DNA of 64,000 bases from Nematostella vectensis (Eukaryota > Cnidaria > Anthozoa > Actiniaria > Edwardsiidae): NCBI RefSeq assembly GCF_932526225.1, contig NC_064037.1, forward strand, positions 4,546,703 through 4,610,702. The letters are read 5' to 3'. The position numbers and the translations under genes are program-made. Of the stretch, positions 29,422 through 42,635 are shown in pieces; the first letter of the stretch is position 1, and each line of letters starts with the position of its first letter. The notes under the pieces are model-generated. The model did not search any database. It worked only from the letters and a program-made list of their open reading frames with translations, and had not been told where the DNA came from.

Positions 29422-31197
29422 TTAAGCTGCAAAAAGTTTTTTCATCTTTTCCCTGTCCTCTGCATTGTGATCCTTGATCATTTGGTCTAGCTCGCTGACC
29501 TCCTTCCTCACTACCTTTGTTAAACTTGGATCAAGCTCTGCAGCTCTCTTGAAATCAGATCTAGCTTCTTCGGGATCCCAGCAAGCTTTGTGAGCTTTTG
29601 CTCTTCTAAATAGTGCTTTAACATTGTCTTTATCCTTCTCTAAAACTGTTGAAGTATGTTTGATCACCTCATAATATTCACCAAGAAGTAACTTGCACTG
29701 GGAGAAATTTAAAAGAAAAGGAATTTTCATTTGATCTAGTTTGACCCATTCTTCATCTCCTGGTTTTTCTCTAATAGACAGTTGCTCCAGGCAACCTAAA
29801 GCCTCTGCATATTTTTCAGCTGCGTCTTTATACTTGCCATCAACATATAACTCATTCCCCTCTTCTTTGTACTTAGGAATTGCTGCAAGCTTCTCTTTTG
29901 GATCCATCTGCCAGGTCTCTTTCTTGTATTCTCCAGGTTTGTTAACAGAAATGAGTTCAATTTCAAAGATAAGGTCCTTTTCTCCTGTTAGGAGAACATC
30001 TAAGTCTGCATATCCTGTCGTAGTGACTGCAGAAAAACTGCAGGAGTGCTCATGGTGGTCATGCACATGTTCACCTTTGTTTTTCTTTACTGCATTGCGG
30101 AAATTTTTAGACACAAAATGATAACCTGCAACCACCTGAAAAAAATAATTCAGAATATATCTAAAACTATTCAGGATTTATGATTGAAGGTATTTTTTCT
30201 GTTTAGAGCTGTAGTGTCTGGGCTACCTGTGTTGTCACCGGGCTCCTTGTGTTAGGAGTATATTATGTTCGAGACATGTAATAAACAGCTGTGTTTACGA
30301 ATGCCTGTTCACATGGAGCAAGTTCAACTCTGGCTCAAGATCACATGCTAAAACTTGTGCCCCAGCTGTTCCTAGGGCCAGGGAGAATGGTGTTTTGTAG
30401 CCAGCCAGCCCTTGTTCAACGAAATGAAAAATTGAGATAAAACGCATGTGGACTTTAGCCAAAGTTATCTTTCTTACCACCAGGACAACTTGCTTTATTT
30501 GAAAGGGCCCTAAAAAATTATAATGAGAAGGGTTTTAGTAGGCAAACACTGTCTTTTCATCTTTGTAAAATATTTATTGATTTTAACATGAGCAATTGAG
30601 GATCCTGGTGTAAAAAATGCTATCTATAGCGAATGAACAGCTGAATTGAGCTAGATAAATTTGCAGTAAAAACAATCGTTGTGAGCTATTGAATTAACTT
30701 TTGGGGAAGCAAAGATTATAATAGGCATAATTTTTCAAAATTAGTATTTAATAACTATATCTCTAAGCAAAAATCGAGAAGGAGTTAATGTTCAAATGGT
30801 CAGAGTCAGATGTTGTCACAAGAAAATAAAATAATTAAAACACTTACCGACTTATCACACGTAAACCTAGCCACTTCTTTAACTCGCATTGTCTTGATCA
30901 GTTCTTCCCATATCTCTAGCTTAAACTTCTTTCCCATGAGAAGCTCAAAGGGTTGGCCGATCTTCCTGCTACAATCAAGCTCTTGTTTCTCGGATTGCTC
31001 CATTAAAAATGTCTTGAAATGAAACACCGCCTAAAAAAAAACAAAATGGCTTTAGATTGCAGTAAAATCTCTTCAAAGATTGTTTTCAAAAGATGCAGAC
31101 TTGTTCTAGTCACCTTAGATCCATGAGGAAAAGCAGGAATATCCCCTTCCCCGGGGTAAAGAACCTCTTTGACGACTTTCTGATTATTGGACGCCAT
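29422..31197 (-). CDS. AIP: AIP/XAP2-like FKBP-TPR co-chaperone
   Basis: Aryl-hydrocarbon-receptor-interacting protein binds Hsp90 and client receptors in the cytosol. Exons: 31197-31114 (28 residues), 31030-30848 (61), 30135-29422 (237); all junctions are phase 0 and the total is 326 residues, against 330 in human. The N-terminal half is the FKBP-like domain (AVFHFKTFL, GKKFKLEIWEELIKTMRVKEVARFTC), split by two introns. Then comes a His-rich insert (EHVHDHHEHSCSF), the LIFEIELISV strand, and three TPR units from about residue 172 (KYKEEGNELY, LLNFSQCKLL, KALFRRAKAH), closing with a C-terminal helix. Paralogue AIPL1 is possible by family, but outside vertebrates AIP is the expected single form. 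Divergent with GNL2. Confidence 0.93.
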
Positions 31198-31416
31198 TTT
31201 GCTTTTTTAGATCAACAACAAAACCGCTCGCAAAGGATTATGAGCACAGGGAACCCACAACTTATTACGCAATGTCGATCGCTGGAATCGCAGGCTCAAC
31301 AAAACAAGACACGAAAAAGACGTAAAGTTATGAATCACAGCTGTGGAAATTACAACCCTACGAGTAAATGATAAATACCCGAGAGACGCAACGATAGCAG
31401 TGTTCAAATTGCAAGC
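31198..31416. promoter_or_regulatory. Bidirectional AIP/GNL2 promoter region
   Basis: Only 219 bp separate the two opposite start codons, so both transcripts must start here and share regulatory DNA. No TATA box is evident near either start. Inferred from gene arrangement. Confidence 0.65.
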
Positions 31417-34400
31417 ATGACCAAGACTAGCAAGAGGAGGCAGGCCCCTAAGGCGCCCAAAAAGTCTACAAGTAGTACAAATGTCGGTGAGTGTTTTTGA
31501 TGGTCTTGTACCACGTGCATTTTGCCTTTGCTTGGTTATGGTTGGCAAGTCCATCATCTCATAATCCACAAATGGGGGTTGTGTACCGAATTTGGCTTTG
31601 GATATCGTGTTATGTATTATTGTTTCTAATTGTCTTTTCTTTACTCCGTGGTATGGAGTAACCGTTCATTTTTATAGTTTGATGGTGGCGGTGTTGATAT
31701 TCTAGAGATTTTGCCGTGTTGATATTGTAGAGGCATTTGCCGTGTTGATATTCTAGAGGCCTTTGCCATGTTAATATTCTAAAGGCATTTGCCATGTTAA
31801 TATTCTAGATGCCTTTGCCGTGTTTTTATTCTAGAGGCATTTGCCGTGTTGATATTCTAGAGGCCTTTTCCGTGTTGATATTCTAGAGGCATTTGCCGTG
31901 TTGATATTCTAGAGGCCTTTGCCGTGTTGATATTCTAGAGGCCTTTGCCGTGTTGATATTCTAGAGGCATTTGCCGTGTTGATATTCTAGAGGCCTTTGC
32001 CGTGTTGATATTCTAGAGGCCTTTGCCGTGTTGATATTCTAGAGGCCTTTGCCATGTTAATATTCTAGAGGCCTTTGCCGTGTTGATATTCTAGAGGCCT
32101 TTGCCGTGTTTATATTCTAGAGGCCTTTGCCGTGTTGATATTCTAGAGGCCTTTGCCATGTTGGTATTCTAGAGGCATTTGCCATGTTAATATTCTAGAG
32201 GCCTTTGCTGTGTTGATATTCTAGAGGCCTTTGCCGTGTTGATATTCTAGAGGCCTTTGCCGTGTTGATATTCTAGAGGCCTTTGCCGTGTTGATATTCT
32301 AGAGGCCTTTGCCATGTTGATATTGTAGAGGCCTTTGCCGTGTTGATATTCTAGAGGCCTTTGCCGTTTTTATATTCTAGAGGCCTTTGCCATGTTGATA
32401 TTCTAGAGGCCTTTGCCGTGTTGATATTCTAGAGGCCTTTGCCGTGTTGATATTCTAGAGGCCTTTGCCGTGTTGATATTCTAGAGGTATTCTAAGCATA
32501 GGATAGGGTCTGAGTGGAATTGCGATACTGATCCCATTGCATACCTGTCACTCTCCCGCATTAGGCTGGATTCTTGATGTGAAATTGTGTCCATATGTTG
32601 TATTCCCTCCCCTACCAATTGATAATTATGATAATCAATAATAATCATTAGTATAATTTCACTAGTCACTATCGAAAATGGAGCATTTTCATTGGCTGAA
32701 ATCTTGACACCATCTTCGATAGTTGCTCACTAGTAACTATTGGGTCTTTGGCCAAAACAAAACAATGGCGACCAGATTTACAAATGTGATGGACGAAGAA
32801 AAAGAGGAATTTTAAGGAAATGCCATACACAAAAAGACAAAAGAAGCAACAAGTTTGTTTTTAAACGCAAGATTACTTCGGCTTGTTTAATTTTATTCAA
32901 AACTTTTAAACTAAAACTTTTTCTGTTTTGCAACAAATTGCGATAAAAGTTTATATATTTTTGTGTCCAAGAGAATGGTTTCAGCAACAAACTAAATTTA
33001 CGACTGAGTTTGTAAATATGACAGTGGAAGAAATGATAAAATGTCTCTCAAGGTTTTATGTTTTGGTGCGAAAGTCCAACGGGAGCCTGTACAGGACCCG
33101 AAATGATCCCAGGGCCCGAAACGATCCCAGGACCCGAAATGATACCAGGACCCGAAATGATCCCCAAAAGTATCCCAACTGATCCCGGGACCCGAAACAA
33201 TACCGAGGAGTCCCCGAAATCAACCCCACAGAATTGCGGTAATGGACATAAGGAAAGCAGAAGAAAGCACTTCCAATTCTTAAAGCATAATTAAGGGTTG
33301 ACAGCGAATCTATTTCTAAACAACATGACTTAAAAAACTTAAATTCCAATACCATTCTTCTATTTATAGAAGCCCTAGGGGGGCTGTGGCTCGGAGGCCT
33401 GGCTACCCGGGTGCGCTTGGTTAGGTGGTTACCAAGCTATCCGATACCTGACCCCAAACTTATCAGATGATGAGTTAAAATATAAGAAAATGATAAAACC
33501 CGATATTAATCACTATGATTGAGTACCTTGGGCTGTGAGTATAAATTATATTGATTTGCAATATCAATCAATAAGAATCAACTGATTAATATTGATTAAT
33601 ATGATTAGTTTCCGATGATTGATTTTTATTGATTGGTAGTGCAGGGTCTATGTCAGTGATGTTTATGTTTGTAATACCCCTATACCTTGTAGTCTTTTGG
33701 CAATCCAACCCGGTCAAATTGGAACATGAATTGTGTTTTTGTGCTCTCTTTTTTGAAACAGACCGGCCAAAACCACATGCACATTCTACAATGAGAGACA
33801 AGACCACTGTGAAGCGACTGCAAATGTACAAGTCTGGGGGGAAAGCAATCAGGTGAAAATTGGAACATCAAATCTGTCAATATATGATGACTAAACACAA
33901 CATGAGATCTCATTATTTTAAATATCAGCAGAAGGTCAACTTACTCAAATTATAAAAATGTATTTTCGTAATTTTGTTTAAAGAAATGCTGCTGGTAAAG
34001 TTGTGAAGGCTGCTCCCTTCCAGACAAGAGCAACGCCGGGTGAAGTAGCAAGAGTAGCACCAAACAGAAAATGGTTTGGTAAGATGCATTTAATGTTTTT
34101 AGGGTGGGGAGAGGGGGGAGGGGGTGATGTTATTGTTTTTTTTAGGTGAATATGAATTTTTTTGATTTCAACAAATTTCCCCATGTTAGAATGAAGACTT
34201 TCCTGTAAACCTAGAGCAAAATGATGGTGTATTGGAAAGTATTCCTTTTCAACTCATGATGATGTCTATTCAAGATGTTAATAAAATTGATGAAAGGAAA
34301 AAAAGGCACTACCAGTAATTATGTTATATATGTAATTCAGGACCAGGTATCGGGGCTGAAACAATAAGTCAATCTCTTTAATATACCTGTTTATTATATT

Positions 34401-37400
34401 AGTACATGCGTTCTGATTGGCTGTTAAGCTGGAATTCTATGATTATTGCCTGTGGGCAGTTTTCATAGCCAAGTGAGTTTGCGAATTTCAAACAAAAAAA
34501 CAAAATCAACAACAACAAAGAAAAGAAAAAAAAGAAACAGTTCTTAGAAGTCAAGCATAGGCTACAACAAGTACTTTGAGTCTGGGAGTTTTATTATCTG
34601 TCAAGATTGTGTAGAAGAAGATTTTTACAAAAAGAAAAACAATCTGACAAGCCAGTGAGGCTTGTCTGAGCTTATTTATATTGGACAAACAAACAAAAAA
34701 ATAAAGAAAAAAGTATCTTTAAAATACTGCAGCTTCTTTTGAAATGCAATATTTCCATCAAATCACCATAAAGCAGCACAAAGTGGTGTTTTCTTTTACA
34801 TCAAAAGTTTGTTATCTACATACCATGGAGTTTTCACACCAAACAGTCCATTCATGCCTTGAAGACTGACATCTGAGCTTTCTTTCTCATTGTTTTGATC
34901 ATAGTTTGGTTCACATTGCGATGAAGCCTGTGGCTTGCAAAAAGTGAAAATAGGAAGAAATAATGAAAACAACGTTGAACAGTAAATAAACCAAATAAAT
35001 CTTTTTGCTTCGATTTCCATTCATATGGGCCGAAGGATAATTCTTCTACTACTTAAAGTAGCATCTTTTCACTCCAAGGTCTGTTTGGTATTTTTTTGTC
35101 GTCATTTTCTCTCTTTCACATTTTTTAGTTGACTGTACGCAAGAGTGTTTCTTGTTTGCCCGCCTTTTTTAAATCAATCAATTAACTCATCAATATTCAT
35201 GCGAAAGCGAAAGTTGATTTGTTTTCTTGTCATTTTAATTTTTAAAAGCCATATTATAATAATTTTTATTGACCTCACTTACAGAAAAATATCAGACAGA
35301 GGTCTTGAATGTACGGCCCAATGCTGCAGGCCACAGGGGCCATGCTAAAAAATATGAGGTCCTACACCCCTTGTGCTCTGAGTTAATATTTTTTGGTATG
35401 GAAGAGCATTGAGTTGCCTAGCAATAATTTGTTAGAAGAAGAAATAACATAGTGGTAATGCATACATAATGCATACATGCATATATGTTAATTTTGATTT
35501 GCTTTTATTGTTCATTGCTCTAGGAAACACCCGAGTTATCACCCAAAATGCCTTGCAAACATTCCAAGAGGAGATGGGTAAAGTGATGAAAGATCCCTAT
35601 AAGGTTGTCATGCGCAAGACCAAGCTACCCTTGTCACTTCTGGATGAGCGAGCGCAGGTACCAATCTCTGCATTCTTATATCCAGTACCTAGCCCATCTC
35701 TGCATGCTTACAACATCTCATGTTCACCCATCCCTATACTGTCATTGCACTACATATGTTGAATAGTGTCATACCTGTCAACTCTCCCGCATTATGGGAA
35801 GTCTCAAGATTTTGGACCCCTTCTAACGCTCTCCCGCGTTGAGCACCAAATCTCCCTCTTTTTTGCAATTTTAATCACTTCCAAAAATTTATTTTATAGA
35901 AAATCGTCATTTTGCCTATTTTCTATTAAAATATTTGAACAATAATTCCCTTGCATAGCTTAAATTATCTAAACAACCTCATGAGATCTATAAGTGAATT
36001 TGTCCGTGAGAGTTTTCTATATGGCAAACGCCTGCAAGGTTAAACCCACCCCTCTCCCACCAAAAATTAATATACCCCACCCATCCCCCAAATCTCAAGC
36101 CTTGAGATTTTCGGAGGTTGACGGGTATGTAGTGTACACTTCATTTTTTGAATGGTTAACAGAGATTTTTTTTTCAGTCATCACGAGTACACATTCTTGA
36201 CACAGAGGGGTTTGACACCACGTTTGGACCCAAGGCACAGCGCAAGAGACCCAACATTAAAGTCTCAGATATGCAGGTAGTGTTGACATGGATTTCTCTG
36301 TTCTTAAAAAAATTCAACCAGTTTTTTACATCCTTTCAATTGTATTAACATATATGGGTTACCTTGGCTGCCTGGGAGCCAAGACTGCTAAAAACATTAA
36401 ATTGGTGGACATGAAACTAATAAAATGCCATCATCTTTATTTTGGTAGGGTCTTGCAGAAATGGCACAGTCATTGACTGGTAATAATGAACCCTTTTGCA
36501 TATGTTTTTAACATATAAGATATTCCATATACATACCTTGTTATGAATCTCTATTGATCTTGCTTAAAAATTTCATTTGTTATAAAATGTTTTTCAGAAA
36601 AATACAACGAAGAAAACGACAAAGATTTGGTCCGAGAAGACTTGGATGAAAGGTAATATTTTGTTTACATCCTCCAGGCGCATACACAGAATTGGCTGAG
36701 GGGGTATGCACAGTCATAGGTGTCATATGGAAAAAAGCATAGTATTTGAAGATTCCTTAATAAGAAATGACCGACTTTTTGGCCACCAAGAGGGGGTGCG
36801 CGTGCACCCTGCCCACCCCCGTGTGTATGCGCCTGATCCCCTAAAACTAAGAATTCTGAAGCAATCTTATTCACTAATTCTCTTCCACCACAGGCCAGAG
36901 GCCAAGGAATCTATTTACAGCAAGGGACAATCCAAAAGAATATGGAATGAGCTTTACAAGGTGTGCCTCGAGTGCATTGAATATCCAAACTTATCATAAC
37001 TTTTATCTCAAGCTCTTATCATCTATTTTCCTCCTTTACAGGTTGTTGACTCATCTGATGTGATCCTACAGGTTTGGACAAAAACTCCTTTTTTTATATT
37101 TCTGGCGGTTTTAATTCTCCTTTTCTGTACTAAACCAATTCCAATAAGGGTCATACCCATAATACTGTTTAGTAACTGTATCTGTATATGTGTAACTGTA
37201 TACATATCCTAATCAATCATGAATAGGTCACCCACAGGACTGCGAAAAGTGTTTGCTCACTCAATGGGTGACCACTTTATGAAGATGCTGCTGTATTTTG
37301 ATACAAAATTCTAGTAAAAAAAAACTATTTTGGATTTTTTTATATTGTGGAATAGAGGATGATGCAACACAAGTTACTTAAAGGAGAAGTATATGAAAAA

Positions 37401-40400
37401 CAGCCTCCTGTGAAATTTCTAAAAATATTTCTTTAGGCTTTCACCTATTAGCTCTCGGAGCCATTTAATTGTTGATATGTATTTGTTTGCAGGTACTTGA
37501 TGCTAGAGATCCACTAGGAACCCGATCTAAACACATAGAAACATTCATAAAGAAGGAGAAATCACACAAACACTTGATCTTCATCCTCAATAAGTGTGAC
37601 CTTGTACCCACATGGGTGACGGTGAGTTTGTTCCCACTAATGTCAGTGGATAGGTTTGGGCATTCAGAAGATAAAGAGTAGCTTGACGGACTACTAATGA
37701 TATTATTGATTATGACAGTAAATGATGATGATCATAGTGAGAATTAGCATATTAGATGATTCATGATATTGTTCATTTTAATGTGGTGAGTGGTAATAGT
37801 GATGGTGATTGTGATGATAAAGATGATCATGAGCTAGTGATAATGGTGATGATCATCAAATTAGGTGTTTCATGGTGCTTTTGATAATTATAATCAGTGA
37901 TGATGATGATTATGATGTTAATGACGATGATTATGATGCCATCGGGGAAGTCTGTGTGCAGGAGTAAAAGTTGGCATCAGTGAAGAAGACAGGGAATTGC
38001 TCTATTCTAAACATGAATCTGATTCTATTCTAGCAACAATGGGTCTCTGTGCTATCAGAGGAACACCCCACACTGGCTTTCCATGCCAGTGTCACCAATC
38101 CATTTGGCAAGGGTGCACTCATCAACTTACTTAGACAGTTTTCCAAGGTAAACAGCCTTCCTTTCTATGTAACATATAACATACAGTAGGAGAACGTTTA
38201 TAGCCTACAGTAGAACTCACATAAACACTGCTAGTTTGGACCAACACTCTGCAAGTATTACTTATTTCTGAGTCACCTTCTTGCAAGCTGTACTGTTTTT
38301 TTCCTCAAATTTTCTCTTGGACCTAAAGATAGTAGCCTTGAATAACCCCACAAGTAATATGGACTAAACAACATTTTTTTCATCGATTTTAGCTTCACAG
38401 TGACAAGAAACAAATTAGGTAAGTAGTCTGATTAACAAGATGAATACAATTTGTCACCTATTTTATTCACTTTGATAAGATAATTGTGCTGCCTGTGTTT
38501 GTCTCCATGTAATTCCTCCCCACAGTGTTGGTCTCATTGGATATCCAAATGTTGGCAAAAGCTCCATCATCAACACTCTCAAGGCTAAAAAAGTCTGCAA
38601 AGTTGCACCAATTGCAGGAGAAACCAAGGTGTGAAAGGCGTTTACATATTCTACTAGTTAATTGCAAGTCCAAACAAAAAGATGCCAGCCTTGCCCTCGT
38701 TCATTGCTAATGCTCTAGTGAGAATTGATTTCAATCAGGTTTATGTAAGGTTAAACTTGTGACAACTGGTGCTGACTTTCATTTGGCCAGGGCTGTGTAT
38801 ATTGATGTCTTCTACCCGATAAACTTTGATCTTTTTAATCCTTGTAGGTCTGGCAGTATATCACTCTCATGCGGCGCATATATCTTGTAGACTGTCCTGG
38901 AGTTGTGTATCCTACAGGTGACACTGAAACTGAAATCATCCTTAAAGGCGTGGTAAGTGTTACCAAATTTCTCTTTAAAACAACACAAAATTTCCAAACT
39001 TTTTATTTAAAAAAATCCAACTGCACTTGAGAAATGTTTTGATCATTTTTGCATCCAAGTTGATGCCACCTATTGAATACTTTGTTATATGCTGAAGGTT
39101 CGAGTTGAAAATGTGAAAGAAGCAGCAGAACACATCCCCACCGTGTTGGAAAGAGTCAAACGTGAATACTTGGCAAAAACCTACCGTGTCCAGGCATGGG
39201 ATGACTGCACAGATTTTCTGGAACAAGTGTCTAGAAGATCAGGGAAACTACTAAAGGTGTGTGGTGGGGGTTAATCAGGATACTGTCTTATGAATCTATG
39301 TCTAGCTTTATTAAAGTATCACCCTCTCAAACGCCCCAGCTGGTTAATAAATTAGTCCTCTGGAATCCAGCCCCAGCGAGCAAAAACTGTCATTTGTACA
39401 GTACAAACCATACCTACAATAATCAGTACAAAGGGAAGGGGTAATACCAGGAGTTTAACGTGGGCCAATGCTTACTCAAGAATCTTTCACCAAAGAAGAG
39501 ATGGCACACCTATCCCAGATAGATCTTTCATGAATCTTTACGGTTCTGTGAGTCATCTATCGGGTGTATATAAGGGAAAAAAAGAGTCATAGACCACTGT
39601 TCTTAATGTTGCCAAATGAGAACACAGGAAACCAGATGTACAACTGATTACGTAGACCATCTTATAGGAAACATAATATAGGAACAATTAATTAATTTTT
39701 GTCCTTTTTTTTGTGAGGCAACCGCAACCTTCAACTAGACTGCCCAAAGTTCCCCTCTCTGATTGTTTTTTTTTTTACCCTTATCCATAGTAATACCATC
39801 CTTTCTTGCATTTTTAGGGTGGGGAGCCAGATATCAATACTGTAGCAAAAATGATTCTAAATGACTTCCAACGAGGAAAGCTGCCATACTTTGTTGCTCC
39901 ACCCAAACAGGTAACATTTCAAGTTATGCATCAAACAATTAAAGTCTTCAGCCTTTCCTGATACTGTCAGCAACCCATACACATGCTCAGGTGACATGTT
40001 TGCTTTCACGTATTCAGGTGACAAGCTCAGGATTTTGTGTTCAAAATTACTGCCTTAAGAGAGTGCAGTCAATGAATAACGGCTGACAAAAACTCAAGGA
40101 CCCAAAATGTCCGAAATCATTTCTTGGGAAGATTTTTAGTTCATCTTTATTTTGTTTGTTAGGATGGAGACACAAGTACAAATCCAGAGTCCAACAAATC
40201 AGCCAAAATCCCTCCTCTTATGAGCAGTTTTGTCAAAGCAAAAGATCAAGCAGAAAACGCATCAGATGATAATAAAAAGGAAAATGATGATAGAATAGTC
40301 AACAGAGATTGTCCAATGGTTGACAAGGCAAAAGATATAGACAACAGCACAGCAACTTCAAAAAGAGAACATCCTGAATCACTTGCTTCAAAAAAAGACT

Positions 40401-42635
40401 CTTTTAAAAACACTTCAGCATTACAAGTTAGACAAGACTTTAGTGCAATTCATGTGGCTCCGGATTTCGCTGGTGATGACGTCAGACCACTGGAAGAAAT
40501 AAGCGGAGTGGACGCGGAGCAGGAATCGGACGACGAAGAAGAGAGCAGAGCTGATAGTAAGGATGAAGCAGTCGAGAAACCAGGAGAGGACTCTGAAGAA
40601 GATGCGCCAGAACTAATTCCGATAACTGTAGAGTAGGTTGCTGTTTGTTCACTGTTGATTTTGAATCAATCATTATAAAAACACTTTATGTTTATTCTGA
40701 ACAATCACATATGATCAAATGAAAACAAGCCTCACTTTTTAGCGCTTTGGCAGTATGGCAATAGCCATTCTATGGATAATCGTGTGTTCACAGATGTTAT
40801 TGTCGCTATTTTAATTGAGTGATCACCTTGTTTGCTTGTAAAATCATGTTTTGAACATTAATATGTTTGTCCAGCGCCAGCGAAGGTAACGTAAAGGACC
40901 TGCTAGATGTTTCTGAGTGGGAGGAACTGAGGAAAGCTATGGAAACCGGGGAGATTGATGACAGCGACGAGGAGGAAGATCATGATGCTACTGCTTCTGC
41001 TGATGATGGTGATGACAATGATGATGACGATGATGACGATATTGATTATGAGTATTGGGTTGACGAGGAGGAGGAGAAAGTAGTGGAAGAAGAAGAGGGA
41101 GAAAAGAATGAACAAGAATACTCTGCTGACGAAAATGAATCAGAGGTTGTATCAGGTAAAATCAAAGAATACTAGCACAATTACAACGAGAAGCTTACTA
41201 GCAATGTTTTTGGACTAGCGATGGACCATGCCCTAATTGATGGTCCAAAACCTTTTTTTCTTACTTTCATAGATCTTTAACTAAACTATCGTTGTATTTG
41301 AATCTTGCGAAATCGCATCAATCGCATGAATTTTATTGTTGGTTGTTCATTTTGATTGTTTTATTTATAAACACGAATTTATTAAGAAGTTTACTATTTA
41401 TTTACTATGTATGCTAGATACAAACTTTATCAGCGTATACTTGATGCCTGCTTTGTTAAAATTACTCTTTGTTTTCTAGAGACAGCAACACCACCTGTTT
41501 GCGTTGACGACAAAATCTGGACGTCTCCCACTAGCCAACGGTATGCAGTCAGCGTGAGTCCGTTTGTGACATGCGTAGAAGCAATTGACAGCGACAACGA
41601 TAGAGAAATTGGAGGAGGCGTACACGGGACTCCAAAAAATTCCAATAACAATAGCAAATCTTCAAAGACGAAAAAGGGTATGTGAACAATAATGCACTGG
41701 GCTAAATATTTGTCCTTCTGTAAGACTAAGCTTAGGCTATTACCGAAATATCCTGTATAAAGTTTAACGTGCGGGTAGGTCACGATCAGTGACTAGTCTG
41801 GCTCACAGATCATTTTTTCCCTGGAACTACAAATTTAAAGGCAAGAAAATGTTCCACGCACACAGATAATTTAGTGTTGTTTATAGGCTGTTACATTTAA
41901 CATTTCCTTTTGTCCAAGTGTCCACCCGCTTATAATCTAATTATTCTTTGAAGGTTATTTGACGAGTAAAAATGGTGGAAAGCAAACCAAACGGATAAGC
42001 GACGAGTCTGAAGATGAAGACTCTCCTGGGAGAAAAGTAAGTAGATTTCCAGAAACGATCCATACTCACCAAGGAGAGGAAATCTAACCCTAAATACATT
42101 ATTATTTATGGAAAAACCTTTTTTGTTTTATTCCCTTTTTTCGGGAGTCACACATACAAAAGAACAAACTGGTGTTTTCGGAGGCGTCTTTGGAAATCTG
42201 CCATTGTATTGTTTAGTGAAGGCGATAGAGTGGGAAAGTGTCCGCTTAAAAAAGGCTGATTATGTTAATTCTTTACAAAAGAAAGCCCAAACTAAATTCT
42301 TGTATGAGAATTATCTCAATATGTTAAAATTTGTCCTCATGCGAAAGAGTTGCTGTTGTACAAGGGGCCAGGTTTTGCTGGCGGAGGGGGAGTAAGATGG
42401 GGTGCGAAATGCATATGGCTGGCATTGTGATGATGGTATTAAGATGGTTTCAACCGTTAAACGACAGATTTTGTGTGCTTACTGCCATCCTTTTTTGCAG
42501 AAGAAACGAATGACGACAAACAAGCAGCGAGTGGGGTCTAATTATTATGCAGCTGCCAACGTGAAAAACAAAAACCGAAACAGGAGCAAAGAGAAGACTT
42601 CCCGTTCAAAAAAGAGGGGAAAGAAAAATAAATGA
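31417..42635 (+). CDS. GNL2: Nucleolar GTP-binding protein 2 (NGP-1/Nog2)
   Basis: Circularly permuted GTPase that assembles with pre-60S ribosomes in the nucleolus. Coding exons: 31417-31486, 33762-33852, 33984-34078, 35524-35657, 36178-36276, 36449-36479, 36598-36652, 36894-36960, 37042-37071, 37493-37621, 38034-38147, 38393-38418, 38526-38628, 38848-38952, 39098-39256, 39818-39910, 40163-40632, 40875-41155, 41480-41677, 41955-42036 (end uncertain by one base) and 42501-42635; about 855 residues. N-terminal NGP1 domain ([20 protein letters not shown]), then permuted motifs: G4 NKCD at 257, G1 GYPNVGKSS at 319, G3 DCPG at 363. The C-terminal 350 residues are acidic ([13 protein letters not shown]) and longer than in human (731 residues), but the end matches the family ([10 protein letters not shown]...NVKNKNRN). 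If the donor at 40633 is not used, a stop follows at once after ITVE, giving a shorter isoform. Confidence 0.95.
31687..32488. repeat. 26-bp minisatellite in GNL2 intron 1
   Basis: About 31 tandem copies of a 26-bp unit, GCCGTGTTGATATTCTAGAG followed by GCCTTT. Variants change G to A (GCCATGTTAATATT) or CC to CA (GGCATTTGCC). Nearly every unit contains TCTAGA, an XbaI site. There are no unique spacers, so it is not a CRISPR array. Confidence 0.97.
33088..33360 (+). mobile_element. 5'-end fragment of the TGTACAGGACCC element in GNL2 intron 1
   Basis: The sequence begins TGTACAGGACCCG, has one more GGACCCGAAATGAT unit than the 14018 copies, and follows them through GACAGCGAATC and TAAATTCCAA to about 33360, then diverges. 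It is more diverged than the 14018/15193 pair and lacks the right terminus. Confidence 0.75.
35770..36129. mobile_element. MITE of about 360 bp with 6-bp TAGTGT target duplication
   Basis: Left end CATACCTGTCAACTCTCC and right end GGAGGTTGACGGGTATG are imperfect inverted copies. TAGTGT flanks both sides (35764-35769 and 36130-36135). It lies in GNL2 intron 4, ending 42 bp before the next acceptor. Related ends occur at 32535-32560 and 25425-25452. Confidence 0.75.
36675..36835. mobile_element. MITE of about 160 bp, copy A, in GNL2 intron 7
   Basis: Ends CAGGCGCATACACAG and GTGTATGCGCCTG are inverted. Interior hallmarks are GTCATAGGTGTCATATGGAA and AATAAGAAATGACC. Two other copies lie in introns of AKR7. 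Confidence 0.75.

Noticed and set aside
31610-31795. Small minus-strand open frame over the minisatellite
   Set aside because: It is produced by the 26-bp repeat and has no start context or homology.
31687-32488. CRISPR array
   Set aside because: The repeats are directly contiguous with no unique spacers, and the host is an animal.
37680-37950. C/D-box snoRNA in a GNL2 intron
   Set aside because: TGATGA and CTGA-like words are abundant only because of a TGATGA-rich simple repeat. No terminal stem or box pair could be fixed.
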